DNA from: JB111 sp049856175
GTDB taxonomy: Bacteria > Actinomycetota > Actinomycetes > Actinomycetales > Actinomycetaceae
Length of the DNA: 64,000 nt
NCBI RefSeq assembly: GCF_049856175.1
Contig: NZ_JBNDNA010000005.1
Span: forward strand, 181,968 to 245,967
Reading direction: 5' to 3'
Position numbers and translations under genes: made by a program. The notes beneath the pieces are model-generated. The model was given only the letters and a program-made list of their open reading frames with translations. It ran no database searches and was not told where the DNA came from. The first letter of the stretch is position 1. Every line of letters starts with the position of its first letter. This document shows positions 1 to 8,268 of the stretch, one piece after another.

Positions 1-218
1 CCTCGCTCACCCGCCTGCGCACCGCGCTCGGCATCCCGCGCGAGGCGTGCGCGGCCTTCGGCGACCACCACAACGACCTCGCGATGCTGCGGTCCGTCGG
101 CCTGCCGTTCGCCATGGCCAACGCCGAGCCGGAGGTCAAGGAGGCCGCCCGGTTCATCGCGCCCTCGAACGACGACGACGGGGTCCTGCAGGTCCTGCGC
201 GCGCTGCTCGACGCCTGA
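1..218 (+). CDS. HAD-superfamily (Cof-type) hydrolase, C-terminal part only
   Basis: The gene enters from the left edge. Reading from base 3 gives 71 residues up to TGA at 216-218. The sequence GDHHNDLAML is HAD motif IV of Cof-type phosphatases, followed by the usual glycine/alanine stretch ('FAMANAEPEVKEAA') that closes these proteins. Known family members dephosphorylate sugar phosphates or other small metabolites in the cytoplasm. The substrate cannot be read from this fragment. The N-terminal DxDGT motif and cap domain lie outside the window. Another Cof-type HAD protein is found at 10157-10993. Confidence 0.85.
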   Translation, partial: SLTRLRTALGIPREACAAFGDHHNDLAMLRSVGLPFAMANAEPEVKEAARFIAPSNDDDGVLQVLRALLDA

Positions 219-266
219 GGCCGTTGCGGCCGGTACGGACGCCCGCGGCGCGTTCGACCAGGGGCC

Positions 267-692
267 TCAGAGCCCCGCGAGGACGAGCGCCTCGTCGACC
301 AGCTCCACGCGGTCGAGGTCGACGACGCGGTCCAGGCGGACCCACTCCGCGGCGTCGGTGGTCCCCTCAGCCTCGTGCCTCAGCGTCCCGCCGACGATGC
401 GTGCGGCGTAGACGATGCGGATGCCCTGCAGCGGGATCCCCTCGCGCCCCGCGGCGAGCCGTTCGGCACCGGGCACGACGATGCTGCTGACGCCGAGCAC
501 GCGGCCGAGCTCGACCTCGTACCCGGTCTCCTCGCGGGCCTCACGCACGGCGGCGTCGTCCGGGTGCTCGCCGGGATCCAGGCCGCCGCCCGGCATGGTC
601 CAGCCGTACGAGCCGGCGGACTCTCGTCCGCGGCAGAGCAGGATCTCGCCGGGGCGCTCGAGCACGACGTACGACGACACGCGGATGTCCAC
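267..692 (-). CDS. Nudix hydrolase
   Basis: A 141-residue cytoplasmic hydrolase of nucleoside-diphosphate-linked compounds. The complete Nudix box is visible at about residues 37-60, running from GGGLDPGEHP to REAREETGYE, so the metal-binding REXXEE glutamates are intact. The frame stays open well upstream; I place the start at a GTG (692) just before the first beta strand (DIRVSSYVVL), because the sequence further upstream is low-complexity Arg/Gly and lacks conservation signals. There is no strong ribosome binding site, so the start is uncertain. The tail of the box (AEWVRLDRV) is typical of Nudix proteins. The substrate is unknown. Confidence 0.85.
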   Translation of the reverse strand: MDIRVSSYVVLERPGEILLCRGRESAGSYGWTMPGGGLDPGEHPDDAAVREAREETGYEVELGRVLGVSSIVVPGAERLAAGREGIPLQGIRIVYAARIVGGTLRHEAEGTTDAAEWVRLDRVVDLDRVELVDEALVLAGL

Positions 693-829
693 GTCCCGAG
701 CCCACCAGGCGCGTCCGCCCGGCGCCAGTGAATACCGGTCACCTGCCGGGGACGACGACGGCGGGGGTCTGCACGTCCGGCGCACGCTCCTCGCCGCCCG
801 ACGGCGGGGCCCACTCACGCGCCCCGGCA

Positions 830-2041
830 TCACGCCCGGGGACTCGAGCTCCCCGCCTCTCGCGCCGCGCGCGCGGACGCGATGTCGTCGACGACGACCG
901 CCACGTGACGGACGCTGGTGATGAGTGCTCCGTAGACGGGCCAGGTGCTCTCGGGCAGCTTCCGGTCCCGGGACAGCTCCCCGGCGAGCATCTCGAGCCG
1001 GTCGGCGACCGGCTCGACCTCGGCGTCCGGATCCGCGACCGCTCGGCCACAGTCCCGGACGATACCGACCCACCGCTCGCGGAAGTGGGCGTCCCACTCA
1101 CCCTCCGCGTAGGTCGCGTTGTACAGGGTGCGGGCCAGGTTCCGCAGGTGGGAGACGCCCTCGTCGAGGCGCGGAAGGATGTCCTCGTACCCGAGGCCAC
1201 GACCGCGGCTCGCCGGGCTGCGCCGGTCCGGGCGGTACAGGCGCAGGTTGATGCGACGGCTCTCGCGCGCGTAACCGACCGCCCCCCACGCCCGCTCCAC
1301 CGACCGGCTCATCGACTCCGTGGCACCGAACCAGTCGGACGCCTTGTCGGTGTCCCACGACTCGGAGAACTCGTCGGCCATCTCGACGAGAACCTGTCCC
1401 ATCTGCCGGTTGACGCTGTCGACGTGCTGGGACGCCTGCCTGTCCCGCAGCGGCGGGATGATCAGCAGGTTGACGACGAGCCCGACGCCGACGCCGACGC
1501 CCACCTCCATGATCCGGTCGAGCAGAAGCGACTCCTGGTCGTCGAAGCCGCTGCCGAGCACGAAGATGGCCGTGGTGGCGATCGCGACCCCCTCGTCCCG
1601 GATCGTCGGCGTGCGCGCGACGGCCAGCCCGACGAGGATCGCGAGGGCGAAGGTCCAGACACTCACCCCGAGGTAGCTGCCGACGAGGAAGGACAGCCCG
1701 ACCCCGATCGCCGACGACAGGGTGAGCTGCACGCCGCTCGACATCGACCGGAAGACCGTGGCGTGCACGGTGAGCAGCGCCGTCCAGGGGGCGAGGAACG
1801 GCAGGGCCGACTCCAGCACCTGCACGGAGAACCACCAGGCCATGGTCGCGGCGACCACGCCCTTGGCGATCTGGGTGAGCTCCGTGAGGACGTCGGGGCG
1901 ACGCAGGAGGCCGGCGAGCCGACGGGTCCCCGGGTCCGCCGACCGTCCGTCGGCCTGGATGCATGAACGTTCCCTACTCGAGGCGTCGCGGCGGCGGCTG
2001 GACCAGCACCCGCCCGACCGCGGGAGAGGCCAGACTCCCAT
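830..2041 (-). CDS. FUSC / aromatic-acid-exporter-like membrane protein
   Basis: About 403 residues. The N-terminal half has six hydrophobic segments (for example around LPFLAPWTALLTVHATVF, FLVGSYLGVSVWTFALAI and VGVGVGLVVNLLIIPPL), followed by a long hydrophilic, helical C-terminal half. This is the layout of the FUSC / ArAE superfamily of small-molecule exporters. The function is inferred from architecture only. The start is doubtful: the frame stays open across the upstream tRNA, which cannot be coding here. ATG at 2041 is the first start on the near side, but its GGGAG lies directly against it. Conserved sequence begins near base 1910. Confidence 0.7.
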   Translation of the reverse strand: MGVWPLPRSGGCWSSRRRDASSRERSCIQADGRSADPGTRRLAGLLRRPDVLTELTQIAKGVVAATMAWWFSVQVLESALPFLAPWTALLTVHATVFRSMSSGVQLTLSSAIGVGLSFLVGSYLGVSVWTFALAILVGLAVARTPTIRDEGVAIATTAIFVLGSGFDDQESLLLDRIMEVGVGVGVGLVVNLLIIPPLRDRQASQHVDSVNRQMGQVLVEMADEFSESWDTDKASDWFGATESMSRSVERAWGAVGYARESRRINLRLYRPDRRSPASRGRGLGYEDILPRLDEGVSHLRNLARTLYNATYAEGEWDAHFRERWVGIVRDCGRAVADPDAEVEPVADRLEMLAGELSRDRKLPESTWPVYGALITSVRHVAVVVDDIASARAAREAGSSSPRA

Positions 2042-2165
2042 CTCCCGCCACCGGACGCGCGGCCGGAGGTCGGCATCGGCGCACGTGGCTACGCCGCCGA
2101 GATCCGCGGGAACCGCCCCTCGGGCGCACGTAGACTTGCGCGGGCGGCGCGCCGGCGCCGTCCGC

Positions 2166-2238
2166 GCCTCCATAGCTCAATGGATAGAGCACCGGCCTTC
2201 TAATCCGTAGGTTCCCGGTTCGAGTCCGGGTGGGGGCA
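2166..2238 (+). tRNA. tRNA-Arg (anticodon TCT)
   Basis: A cloverleaf can be folded: acceptor GCCTCCA pairs with TGGGGGC (one U-G), the D arm is GCTC/GAGC, and the T arm is CCCGG-TTCGAGT-CCGGG. The anticodon loop CTTCTAA gives TCT, arginine. The discriminator is A2238 followed by CC-G, so a full CCA is not encoded. The anticodon stem CCGGC/TCCGT pairs only in its three middle positions. Confidence 0.9.
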
Positions 2239-2381
2239 CCGCCTCGTGAGCACCGCTCGTCGAGGAGCGTCACCGCGCGCCGACCGCCCCGCTGCCTGCC
2301 CGCCGTCTCGTGCGAACGCGCGCCGAGCGGCCGCGCGCTCTAGGCTCGTACACGTTCCCGAAGCACGAGGAGGATGACGAG

Positions 2382-2717
2382 ATGAGCAAGGTGTCGTTCC
2401 TGGCTGGACTGGGTGTGGGGTTCGTTCTCGGCACGCGGGCGGGTCGCGGCCAGTACGAGAAGATGAAGCGGCAGGCCACGCAGATCTGGGAGAACCCCAA
2501 GGTCGCCGAGGTCCGCGAGCAGGCCACCGAGAAGGCCGAGGAGCTCGCCAAGCAGGCACCGGGCGCCGCGGCGTCCGTCGCGCGGACCGCCAAGGAGAAG
2601 GTCGACGAGCGCCGCGAGCGCTCCGGGTCCGACGACGGCTCGCCCGCGAGCACCGGCCCGTCGCCCGCCGTCGAGGCCGGGATCCAGGACGCGCCCGGGC
2701 GCGTCCAGACCGACTGA
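2382..2717 (+). CDS. YtxH-like small membrane-anchored protein
   Basis: A 111-residue protein beginning MSKVSFLAGLGVGFVLGTRA, a short glycine-rich hydrophobic anchor with the 'GxxxGxxxGTRAGR' pattern of YtxH-like proteins. It is followed by a charged helical region (residues 20-80) rich in Lys, Glu and Ala and an unstructured tail. GAGGAGG lies 8 bp before the ATG and fixes the start. A strong hairpin follows at 2745. Such proteins are often linked to envelope stress in actinobacteria; no enzymatic role is suggested by the sequence. Confidence 0.85.
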   Translation: MSKVSFLAGLGVGFVLGTRAGRGQYEKMKRQATQIWENPKVAEVREQATEKAEELAKQAPGAAASVARTAKEKVDERRERSGSDDGSPASTGPSPAVEAGIQDAPGRVQTD

Positions 2718-2744
2718 GCCACACCGCTCCGCAGCAGCAAGGAC

Positions 2745-2783
2745 GAACGACGCCGGGCCCTGCGCGTTGGGCCCGGCGTCGTC
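2745..2783 (+). terminator. Strong stem-loop terminator
   Basis: ACGACGCCGGGCCC (2747-2760) pairs perfectly with GGGCCCGGCGTCGT (2769-2782) around an 8-nt loop. It sits 28 bp after the YtxH-like gene and also faces the end of the convergent gene at 2836, so it could act on both strands. There is no U-tract, as is usual in high-GC actinobacteria. Confidence 0.75.
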
Positions 2784-2835
2784 GTTGCGCGAAGTCGTTC
2801 ATTGTGCGAACCGCCCTCTCGCGGGTCACCGGCCC

Positions 2836-3084
2836 TCAGCGGACCATCGTGCGGACGAGGAAGTAGCCGGCCGCCTCGGTCCATGCCGCGCCGTAGTTCG
2901 GGTCGGCCTCCATGCGTGCGCCGACGTCGTCCCGAAGAAGTGCGTCCAGCACGCCGCGCACCGCACGCGCGATGCGCGCGGCTGCTCGTGGACGGGTCGC
3001 GGGCGTGATGGACCGTGGCGGCGTGCGCACGGCGTACTGCGGGACGACCGATGGTCCTGCGGTGGTCGTGGGTACTGCGTTCAT
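2836..3084 (-). CDS. Small hypothetical protein
   Basis: An 82-residue protein starting MNAVPTTTAG and ending YFLVRTMVR. A good AGGAG lies 6 bp before the ATG at 3084, which supports a real gene. The middle (PRAAARIARAVRGVLDALLR) is an amphipathic basic helix, followed by an acidic stretch (EADPNYGAAWTEAAGY). There is no signal peptide and no membrane segment. I do not recognise a family. The open frame extends 107 codons further upstream, but that part is arginine-rich shadow sequence. Confidence 0.6.
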   Translation of the reverse strand: MNAVPTTTAGPSVVPQYAVRTPPRSITPATRPRAAARIARAVRGVLDALLRDDVGARMEADPNYGAAWTEAAGYFLVRTMVR

Positions 3085-3469
3085 GCGTCTCCTACCCGTG
3101 ACGGCGCGCGTCAGGCGCGCCGAGGTGCACTGCCACCCCTGCGGGCGGCGGAAGATGGGCACGACCGGGCCGCGCGTGAGCGCGCAGCGGTGGCGGTCGT
3201 CGCCTCGTTCGCGGCCGCGTGGGTGCGGCCGGTGCCGTTCAGCGGTGTCGGCTACGCGAGGCGGGGAGCCCCGTCGTGCGCCGACGCCGGACCGTTGCCT
3301 GTGAAGTGCACGGGGTCCTCCTTCGCGTCGTGCGGACGGGTGTGTCACGACGTCGCTGGGCAGGTCGGGCCCGGCCCTCGCTCGTCGTGGTGACCACCTC
3401 ACCATGGTCGGCCCACGGTGTCAGGTCATTTATCGAGCCGTGCCGGCGTCGTGTCGGGCCGGCGTCGTG
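3085..3469. other. Intergenic region, 385 bp
   Basis: No supported gene. It holds the promoter of the small gene ending at 2836 and the 3' side of the response regulator. A short imperfect palindrome (GTGGTGACCAC near 3388) and a direct repeat of GCCGGCGTCGTGTC (about 3442 and 3459) are visible; neither can be assigned a role. Confidence 0.5.
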
Positions 3470-4240
3470 TCAGGCCAGGCCGGCCTCACGCGCGACGATC
3501 GCCGCCTGCATCCGGGAGGTGACGCCGAGCTTGGCGAGCACTCGTGAGACGTGGGTCTTCACCGTGGCCTCGGCGATGAACAGATCGGCGGCCACGTCGG
3601 CGTTCGACAGTCCCCGCCCCAGGGCGCCGAGCACCTCCCGCTCGCGCCCGGTGAGGTCGATCCCGGCGAGCGGGTCGGGGCCCGCGCCACCCCACCCTCG
3701 GGTCCGGGCACCGTCCGTCGATCGGCCACCAACGCCTCCTGGTCCCGCGCCCTCCACGCCTGCGTGACCGGACTGGGCGGCCCCACGCACACCTCCACCG
3801 GCTCCGACCCCGCCACGCTCGCCCGGACCGACGAACGCCGAGAGCACCCGGCGCGTGACCTCGGGGGCGACGACGCCGTCGCCCGCCGCCACCCGCCGCA
3901 CGGCGTCGAGCAGGGCCTCGGGCTCCGCCGTCTTGAGGAGGAACCCGGCGGCGCCGGCACGCAGGGCACCGAAGACGACCTCGTCGAGGTCGAAGGTCGT
4001 CAGCACGAGCACCTGAGCGAGGTCCTCACCGACGATGGCGCGCGTCGCCTCCACGCCGTCGACGCCGGGCATGCGCACGTCCATGACGACGACGTCCGGG
4101 CGCAGGGAGCGCGCGTTGAGGATCGCGGCCCGGCCGTCGGCCGCCTCCCCGACCACCTCGACGTCCTCCGCGGCGTCGAGCAGGAGACGCAGACCGCCAC
4201 GGATGGCGGCGTGGTCGTCGGCGAGCAGGACCCGGATCAT
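3470..4240 (-). CDS. LuxR-family (NarL-type) response regulator
   Basis: A 256-residue cytoplasmic transcription regulator. The receiver domain (residues 1-120) has the acidic pair D8/D9, phospho-acceptor D54 (VVVMDVRMPG) and a conserved lysine in FLLKTAEP. The C-terminal LuxR helix-turn-helix (LTGREREVLGALGRGLSNAD through ATVKTHVSRVLAKLGV) starts near residue 190. A Gly-rich linker of roughly 55 residues separates them, longer than usual. The start ATG overlaps the kinase stop by 4 bp (ATGA), so the two genes are translationally coupled. Its targets are unknown; the adjacent GAP-family gene is a possible candidate. Confidence 0.92.
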   Translation of the reverse strand: MIRVLLADDHAAIRGGLRLLLDAAEDVEVVGEAADGRAAILNARSLRPDVVVMDVRMPGVDGVEATRAIVGEDLAQVLVLTTFDLDEVVFGALRAGAAGFLLKTAEPEALLDAVRRVAAGDGVVAPEVTRRVLSAFVGPGERGGVGAGGGVRGAAQSGHAGVEGAGPGGVGGRSTDGARTRGWGGAGPDPLAGIDLTGREREVLGALGRGLSNADVAADLFIAEATVKTHVSRVLAKLGVTSRMQAAIVAREAGLA

Positions 4241-5493
4241 GTCGTCTCCTCCGTCGGGAAGGTCGCGCGGACCTGCCACATGTCGTCGTGCGCGCCGGCG
4301 GAGAAGGTGCCGCCGCAGGCCTCGGTGCGCTCCCGCATCGTGTGGAGCCCGACCCCCGGGGACGGTACGGCCGGCGCAGCACCCGGGCCGTCCGCGTCTC
4401 CCCCACCACCCTGGCCGACCAGGGCGGGACGGCGGAGCTCGTTGGAGACGGTCAGCGCGAGAGTGCCGTCGTCGGCCTCGAGCTCGAGGTGACCGTCCCC
4501 GGCGCCGTGGCGCAGCGCGTTGGTGAGGGCCTCCTGGGTGACCCGCAGGGCGGCCCGGCCGACCGCCGTCGGGACGTCGAGGTTCGCTGCGCCACCCGGG
4601 CCGATGACCCCCGGGGCGACCGTGAGGTCGAGGCCCGCCGCCCGTGAGCGCTCGACCAGCGCGGGCAGCTCGGCCAGTCCCGCCGGGGAGGTCCACTCCT
4701 CGTCCGCCTGCGAGCGCAGGAGCCGCACCATCGAGCGCATCTCCTCCAGGGACGCCACCGCCTCGCGACGTACCTGCGCGAGGGCCTCGCGGTCGCGTAC
4801 CGACTCGGGCGGTGCGGCGAGCGCCGCACCGGAGTGGATGGCGATGGCGGACAGGTGCGAGGAGATGACGTCGTGGAGGTCGCGCGCCATGGCGGTGCGC
4901 TCCTCGCGCAGGGCTTCGGTCCGTTCCCGCTGTGCGGCGATCTCGAGGGCGTCGGCCCGCTCGGCCTCCAGGCGGGCCTTCTCGGCGGAGACCTCGGCCA
5001 GCTCGTGGCCCCGCCGGACCTCGGTCGCCCACCAGATCGGCATGATGCCGACGGCGCCGACCTGGAGCACGGTCGCGATGAGCACGCGCGGGTCGCTCTC
5101 CCCCAGCGCGACCCCCACGCCGGCGAGCGTCGCGACCACCCCGACGCCGACGGTCTCCCCGATCCGCGTGCGCCGCGAGCCCACGAGTGCCGCGTGGTGG
5201 AGGAGCTCCCAGATGACGAGCAGCATCGCGATGCTCCCGCCGAGCGCGAGGTCGACGGCGAGGAGCGCGGTCCCGGCGACGAGCGCCCCGACCGCGTGGT
5301 ACCCGCGCAGCGCGACCACGCCGCCGCCCACGGCCAGCGTGAGGACGAACCACCACGGCGAGATCGACGCCGGATCCACCCCGTAGGCCGAGGGGATGTT
5401 CGTGATCGGGTACAGCCCGAGTGCGAGCAGCAGCAGCCCGATGCCGACGACGAACGCCGCGGCGCGCACGTCCTTGGCATGGTCGGCTCTCAC
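4237..5493 (-). CDS. DesK/NarX-type sensor histidine kinase
   Basis: A 418-residue membrane kinase. The first 155 residues contain about six hydrophobic segments. A coiled-coil linker (residues 165-200) leads into the HisKA_3 dimerisation domain with phospho-acceptor H207 in ARDLHDVISSHLSAIAIHSG. The HATPase domain follows, with N-box TQEALTNALRHG and G-box GVGLHTMRERTEACGG. It starts with GTG at 5493 and overlaps the response regulator by 4 bp. The signal is presumably sensed within or near the membrane; there is no large extracellular domain. Confidence 0.92.
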   Translation of the reverse strand: MRADHAKDVRAAAFVVGIGLLLLALGLYPITNIPSAYGVDPASISPWWFVLTLAVGGGVVALRGYHAVGALVAGTALLAVDLALGGSIAMLLVIWELLHHAALVGSRRTRIGETVGVGVVATLAGVGVALGESDPRVLIATVLQVGAVGIMPIWWATEVRRGHELAEVSAEKARLEAERADALEIAAQRERTEALREERTAMARDLHDVISSHLSAIAIHSGAALAAPPESVRDREALAQVRREAVASLEEMRSMVRLLRSQADEEWTSPAGLAELPALVERSRAAGLDLTVAPGVIGPGGAANLDVPTAVGRAALRVTQEALTNALRHGAGDGHLELEADDGTLALTVSNELRRPALVGQGGGGDADGPGAAPAVPSPGVGLHTMRERTEACGGTFSAGAHDDMWQVRATFPTEETT

Positions 5494-5603
5494 GGGACCA
5501 TCCCAGCACGGGTGAGGCGGTGACCAGGTCCGCCGAAGGATGTACTCCGGTGACGGGCCGTCCGACGGACGCGCGAGCGGGGGCGTCCGCGAAGACTGGC
5601 GGC

Positions 5604-6449
5604 ATGGACTTCCTAGGCACCCTGCCGGACGGCGGCATGTCGTCCCCCGCGCTGGCCGGCGTCCTCGCCGTGCTCGCCCTCATCGACTCCACCAGCTTCG
5701 GCACGCTGCTCATCCCGGTGTGGCTCATGCTCGCCCCGGGGCGCGTGCGGCCCGACCGCGTGCTGATCTTCCTCGGTACGGTCGCCGGCTTCTACCTGGC
5801 CGTCGGCGTGGCCGTCATGCTCGGCGCGGACGCCTTCCTCGCGGCGTTCGGCGACGTGCTGTCGGGCCGTCCGGTGGCGGTGGTGATGATCGTCGTGGGC
5901 GTCGCGCTGTTCCTCCTCAGCTTCGCCCTGGACTCGCCCGCGGCGAAGCGCCGCGCCGCCGAGCAGGCCGAGCACGGCGGCGGCCGGATCGGCCGGTGGC
6001 GCGAGCGCGCGATCGGCGTGGAGAGCGACGACGACGCCGGGACAGGTAGGACCGGGCTGCCCGGGACCGGGACCCTGCCGTCGGTGACCGGGGCGGCGAC
6101 GCGCACCCGCGGGCGGGGCTCCGTCGGTGCACTCATGGGACTCGCGCTGGCGGCCGCGACCATCGAGGTCGCGTCGATGCTCCCCTACCTGGCCGGTATC
6201 GGACTCATCACCACCCAGGGGCCGGGCTGGCCGACGTCGGTCCTCTGGCTCGCTGCCTACTGCGTAGTGATGATCGCGCCCGCGCTCGTCCTGCTGACCG
6301 GGCGGCTCGTGGCCGCCCGGCAGCTCGACGGGCCGCTGCGCCGGCTGGATGCCTGGCTCACGCGCAACGCCGCGTCGACCACCGCATGGGTCGTCGGCAT
6401 CGTCGGGGTGATCCTCGCGCTCAACGGCTTCCAGTCGTTCCAGCGGTGA
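5604..6449 (+). CDS. GAP-family (SfLAP-like) membrane protein
   Basis: A 281-residue polytopic membrane protein with six predicted helices arranged as three plus three. A polar loop of about 60 residues (residues 125-185, KRRAAEQAEHGGGR onward) separates the two halves. The pattern ALIDSTSFGTLLIPVWLML and the second-half counterpart ATIEVASMLPYLAGIGL match the GAP / sulfolipid-addressing (SfLAP) family. Those proteins are linked to glycolipid or other envelope export in actinobacteria. The ATG at 5604 is chosen because the open frame upstream overlaps the kinase promoter. The substrate is unknown. Confidence 0.75.
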   Translation: MDFLGTLPDGGMSSPALAGVLAVLALIDSTSFGTLLIPVWLMLAPGRVRPDRVLIFLGTVAGFYLAVGVAVMLGADAFLAAFGDVLSGRPVAVVMIVVGVALFLLSFALDSPAAKRRAAEQAEHGGGRIGRWRERAIGVESDDDAGTGRTGLPGTGTLPSVTGAATRTRGRGSVGALMGLALAAATIEVASMLPYLAGIGLITTQGPGWPTSVLWLAAYCVVMIAPALVLLTGRLVAARQLDGPLRRLDAWLTRNAASTTAWVVGIVGVILALNGFQSFQR

Positions 6450-6487
6450 GGCGGGCGGTCCGGGCCCGAGCTGTCCGGGCCGGCGGT

Positions 6488-7078
6488 TCAGCCCGGGTCG
6501 CCGGGCGAGGTGCGCACGTGCGCGCGCTCGCCCTGCTTCCCGATGAGGCTGAGGTACTCCACGGGGCCGTCCTCCGTGGCGCCGAACCAGTGGGGGGTAC
6601 GGGTGTCGAACTCGGCCGCCTCGCCGGGCTCGAGCACCATGTCCTGGTCCCCCAGCACGAGCCGCAGGCGCCCGTCGAGCACGTAGACCCAGTCGAAGCC
6701 CTCGTGCGTGCGCGGCTGCGGCACCGTGCCGGGACGGGCCGCGGGCCGGACGAACTTGTAGGCCTGGATGCCGCCGGGCCGGCGCGAGAGCGGCAGGACG
6801 ACGGACCCGGAGTCACCGGCGATCGGCCGCATGTTGATCCGCGGGTCACCCGTCGGTGGCGCGTCGACGAGCTCGTCGATGGTCACGCCGTGCACCCGTG
6901 CCAGCGGCAGCAGCTGCTCGAGCGTCGGGCGCCGCAGTCCCGACTCCAGTCGGGACAGGGTGCTCGACGAGATGCCGGTCCGCTCGGCGAGCTCGGCGAG
7001 GGTGACGTCCCGCCGCTGACGCAGTCGTCTCAAGCGGGGTCCGACGGCGTCGAGCGTGCGGTCCAGGTCGCGTCCCAT
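6488..7078 (-). CDS. XRE-family regulator with cupin domain
   Basis: A 196-residue repressor/activator. An N-terminal helix-turn-helix (residues 13-70, with LAELAERTGISSSTLSRLES) is joined to a C-terminal cupin barrel (about 115-180, EGFDWVYVLDGRLRLVLGDQ and EPGEAAEFDTRTPHWFGA). The cupin probably binds a small ligand or metal. It lies divergently from the flavoprotein at 7206, and the 127-bp gap contains an inverted repeat at 7101, so it probably controls both genes. Confidence 0.88.
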   Translation of the reverse strand: MGRDLDRTLDAVGPRLRRLRQRRDVTLAELAERTGISSSTLSRLESGLRRPTLEQLLPLARVHGVTIDELVDAPPTGDPRINMRPIAGDSGSVVLPLSRRPGGIQAYKFVRPAARPGTVPQPRTHEGFDWVYVLDGRLRLVLGDQDMVLEPGEAAEFDTRTPHWFGATEDGPVEYLSLIGKQGERAHVRTSPGDPG

Positions 7079-7100
7079 CCCCCGATCGTGGACCGGGGTC

Positions 7101-7114
7101 TTGCCGTTCGGCAA
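7101..7114. promoter_or_regulatory. Inverted repeat, candidate XRE operator
   Basis: TTGCC-GTTC-GGCAA lies in the divergent promoter region between the XRE/cupin regulator and the flavoprotein. Five-base arms with a 4-bp spacer fit an XRE-type dimer site. Assigned by position only. Confidence 0.4.
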
Positions 7115-7205
7115 CTCCTCTTGCTCACTGGCATCCCCGGGGGAAGGCTCGGTCACGGACAGACCGTCGGGTACCCCGGCGCCGAACGATACGAAGGACG
7201 TCACC

Positions 7206-8261
7206 ATGCGCACGCCTGGCCCCGCCCGCCCCACCACCGCACCGTCGACCGACCCGGCACCCCCGTCCGCCACGGCGCCACCGGTGCCGGTCCCGGCCCC
7301 CGACTCCCCCGCACCCGAGGGCCAGCCCAGCGAGGCGGTCTGGGACGTCGTCGTGGTCGGCGGGGGCGCCGCCGGCCTGGCCGGGGCGCTGATGCTCGCC
7401 CGTTCGCGCCGCCGGGTACTGGTCCTCGACGCCGGGGACCCCCGCAACGCCCCGGCCGACGCCGTCCACGCGCTCCTCGCCCTGGACGGCACCCCGCCGC
7501 TCGAGCTGCTCGCCCGCGGTCGCGCCGACGTCGAGCGCTACGGCGGCGTGGTCCGCCCCGCCAGGGTCTCCGAGGCGCGCGCCGACGGCGACCTGTTCCG
7601 GGTCACGGCCGCCGACGGCGTGGTCGTCCGCGCGCGGCGCCTGCTCCTCGCGACCGGCCTGGTCGACGAGCTCCCCGAGCTGCCCGGCCTGCGCGAGGGC
7701 TGGGGCTCCGACGTCGTGCACTGCCCGTTCTGCCACGGCTGGGAGGTCCGCGACCGGGCGATCGCCGTGCTGGGCACCACGCCGATGGCCGTCCACCAGG
7801 CGCTGATGTTCCGCCAGCTCTCCGACCGGGTCCGCCTGCTCACCTGGGAACTCGCGCTCGGCGAGGAGGATCTCGCCCGCCTGGTGGCACGTGGCGTCGA
7901 GATCGTGCCCGGCACGCCGGTCGGCGTCGAGCGCGCCGACGGGGCGCTGAAGGGCGTGCGGATGGCCGACGGGAGCCTCGTCGAGGCCGGTGCGCTCACG
8001 GTGCAGACCCGCATGCACCCGCGTGCCGAGCCGTTCGGTCCGCTCGGACTGGAGCTCGCGGAGAACGCCATGGGCACCGCCCTGGCGGCCGGTCCCACCG
8101 GCGCGACCTCCGTGCCGGGCGTGTGGGTGGCGGGCAACCTCGCCGACGTGTCGGCGCAGGTCGGCGCCGCCGCCGCGCAGGGGGCACTGGCCGGGGGCCA
8201 CATCAACGGCGACCTCGTGATGGCGGACGCGGACCTGGCCGTCGCCGCGGCAGCCGCCTGA
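7206..8261 (+). CDS. Thioredoxin-reductase-like FAD/NAD(P) oxidoreductase
   Basis: 351 residues. A proline-rich, apparently disordered 45-residue N-terminus precedes the FAD-binding Rossmann motif VVVGGGAAGLAGALMLAR. The redox-active pair is in VVHCPFCHGWEVRD, the CPFC form common in actinobacterial thioredoxin-reductase-like proteins. The C-terminal FAD motif GVWVAGNLADVSAQVGAAAAQ is present, but a convincing GxGxxA NAD(P) motif in the middle is weak (IAVLGTTPMAVHQAL), so the electron donor is uncertain. GAAGGA lies before the ATG at 7206. It is probably regulated by the divergent XRE/cupin gene. Confidence 0.87.
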   Translation: MRTPGPARPTTAPSTDPAPPSATAPPVPVPAPDSPAPEGQPSEAVWDVVVVGGGAAGLAGALMLARSRRRVLVLDAGDPRNAPADAVHALLALDGTPPLELLARGRADVERYGGVVRPARVSEARADGDLFRVTAADGVVVRARRLLLATGLVDELPELPGLREGWGSDVVHCPFCHGWEVRDRAIAVLGTTPMAVHQALMFRQLSDRVRLLTWELALGEEDLARLVARGVEIVPGTPVGVERADGALKGVRMADGSLVEAGALTVQTRMHPRAEPFGPLGLELAENAMGTALAAGPTGATSVPGVWVAGNLADVSAQVGAAAAQGALAGGHINGDLVMADADLAVAAAAA

Positions 8262-8268
8262 CCGAGAC

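Noticed and set aside
2041..2173. Extension of the FUSC-like gene upstream to an ATG at 2173
   Set aside because: It would run into the tRNA-Arg gene at 2166.
3470..5728. One long frame suggesting a kinase-regulator fusion
   Set aside because: The upstream part is out of frame with the true kinase. The response regulator has its own ATG overlapping the kinase stop, and the extra residues are low-complexity.
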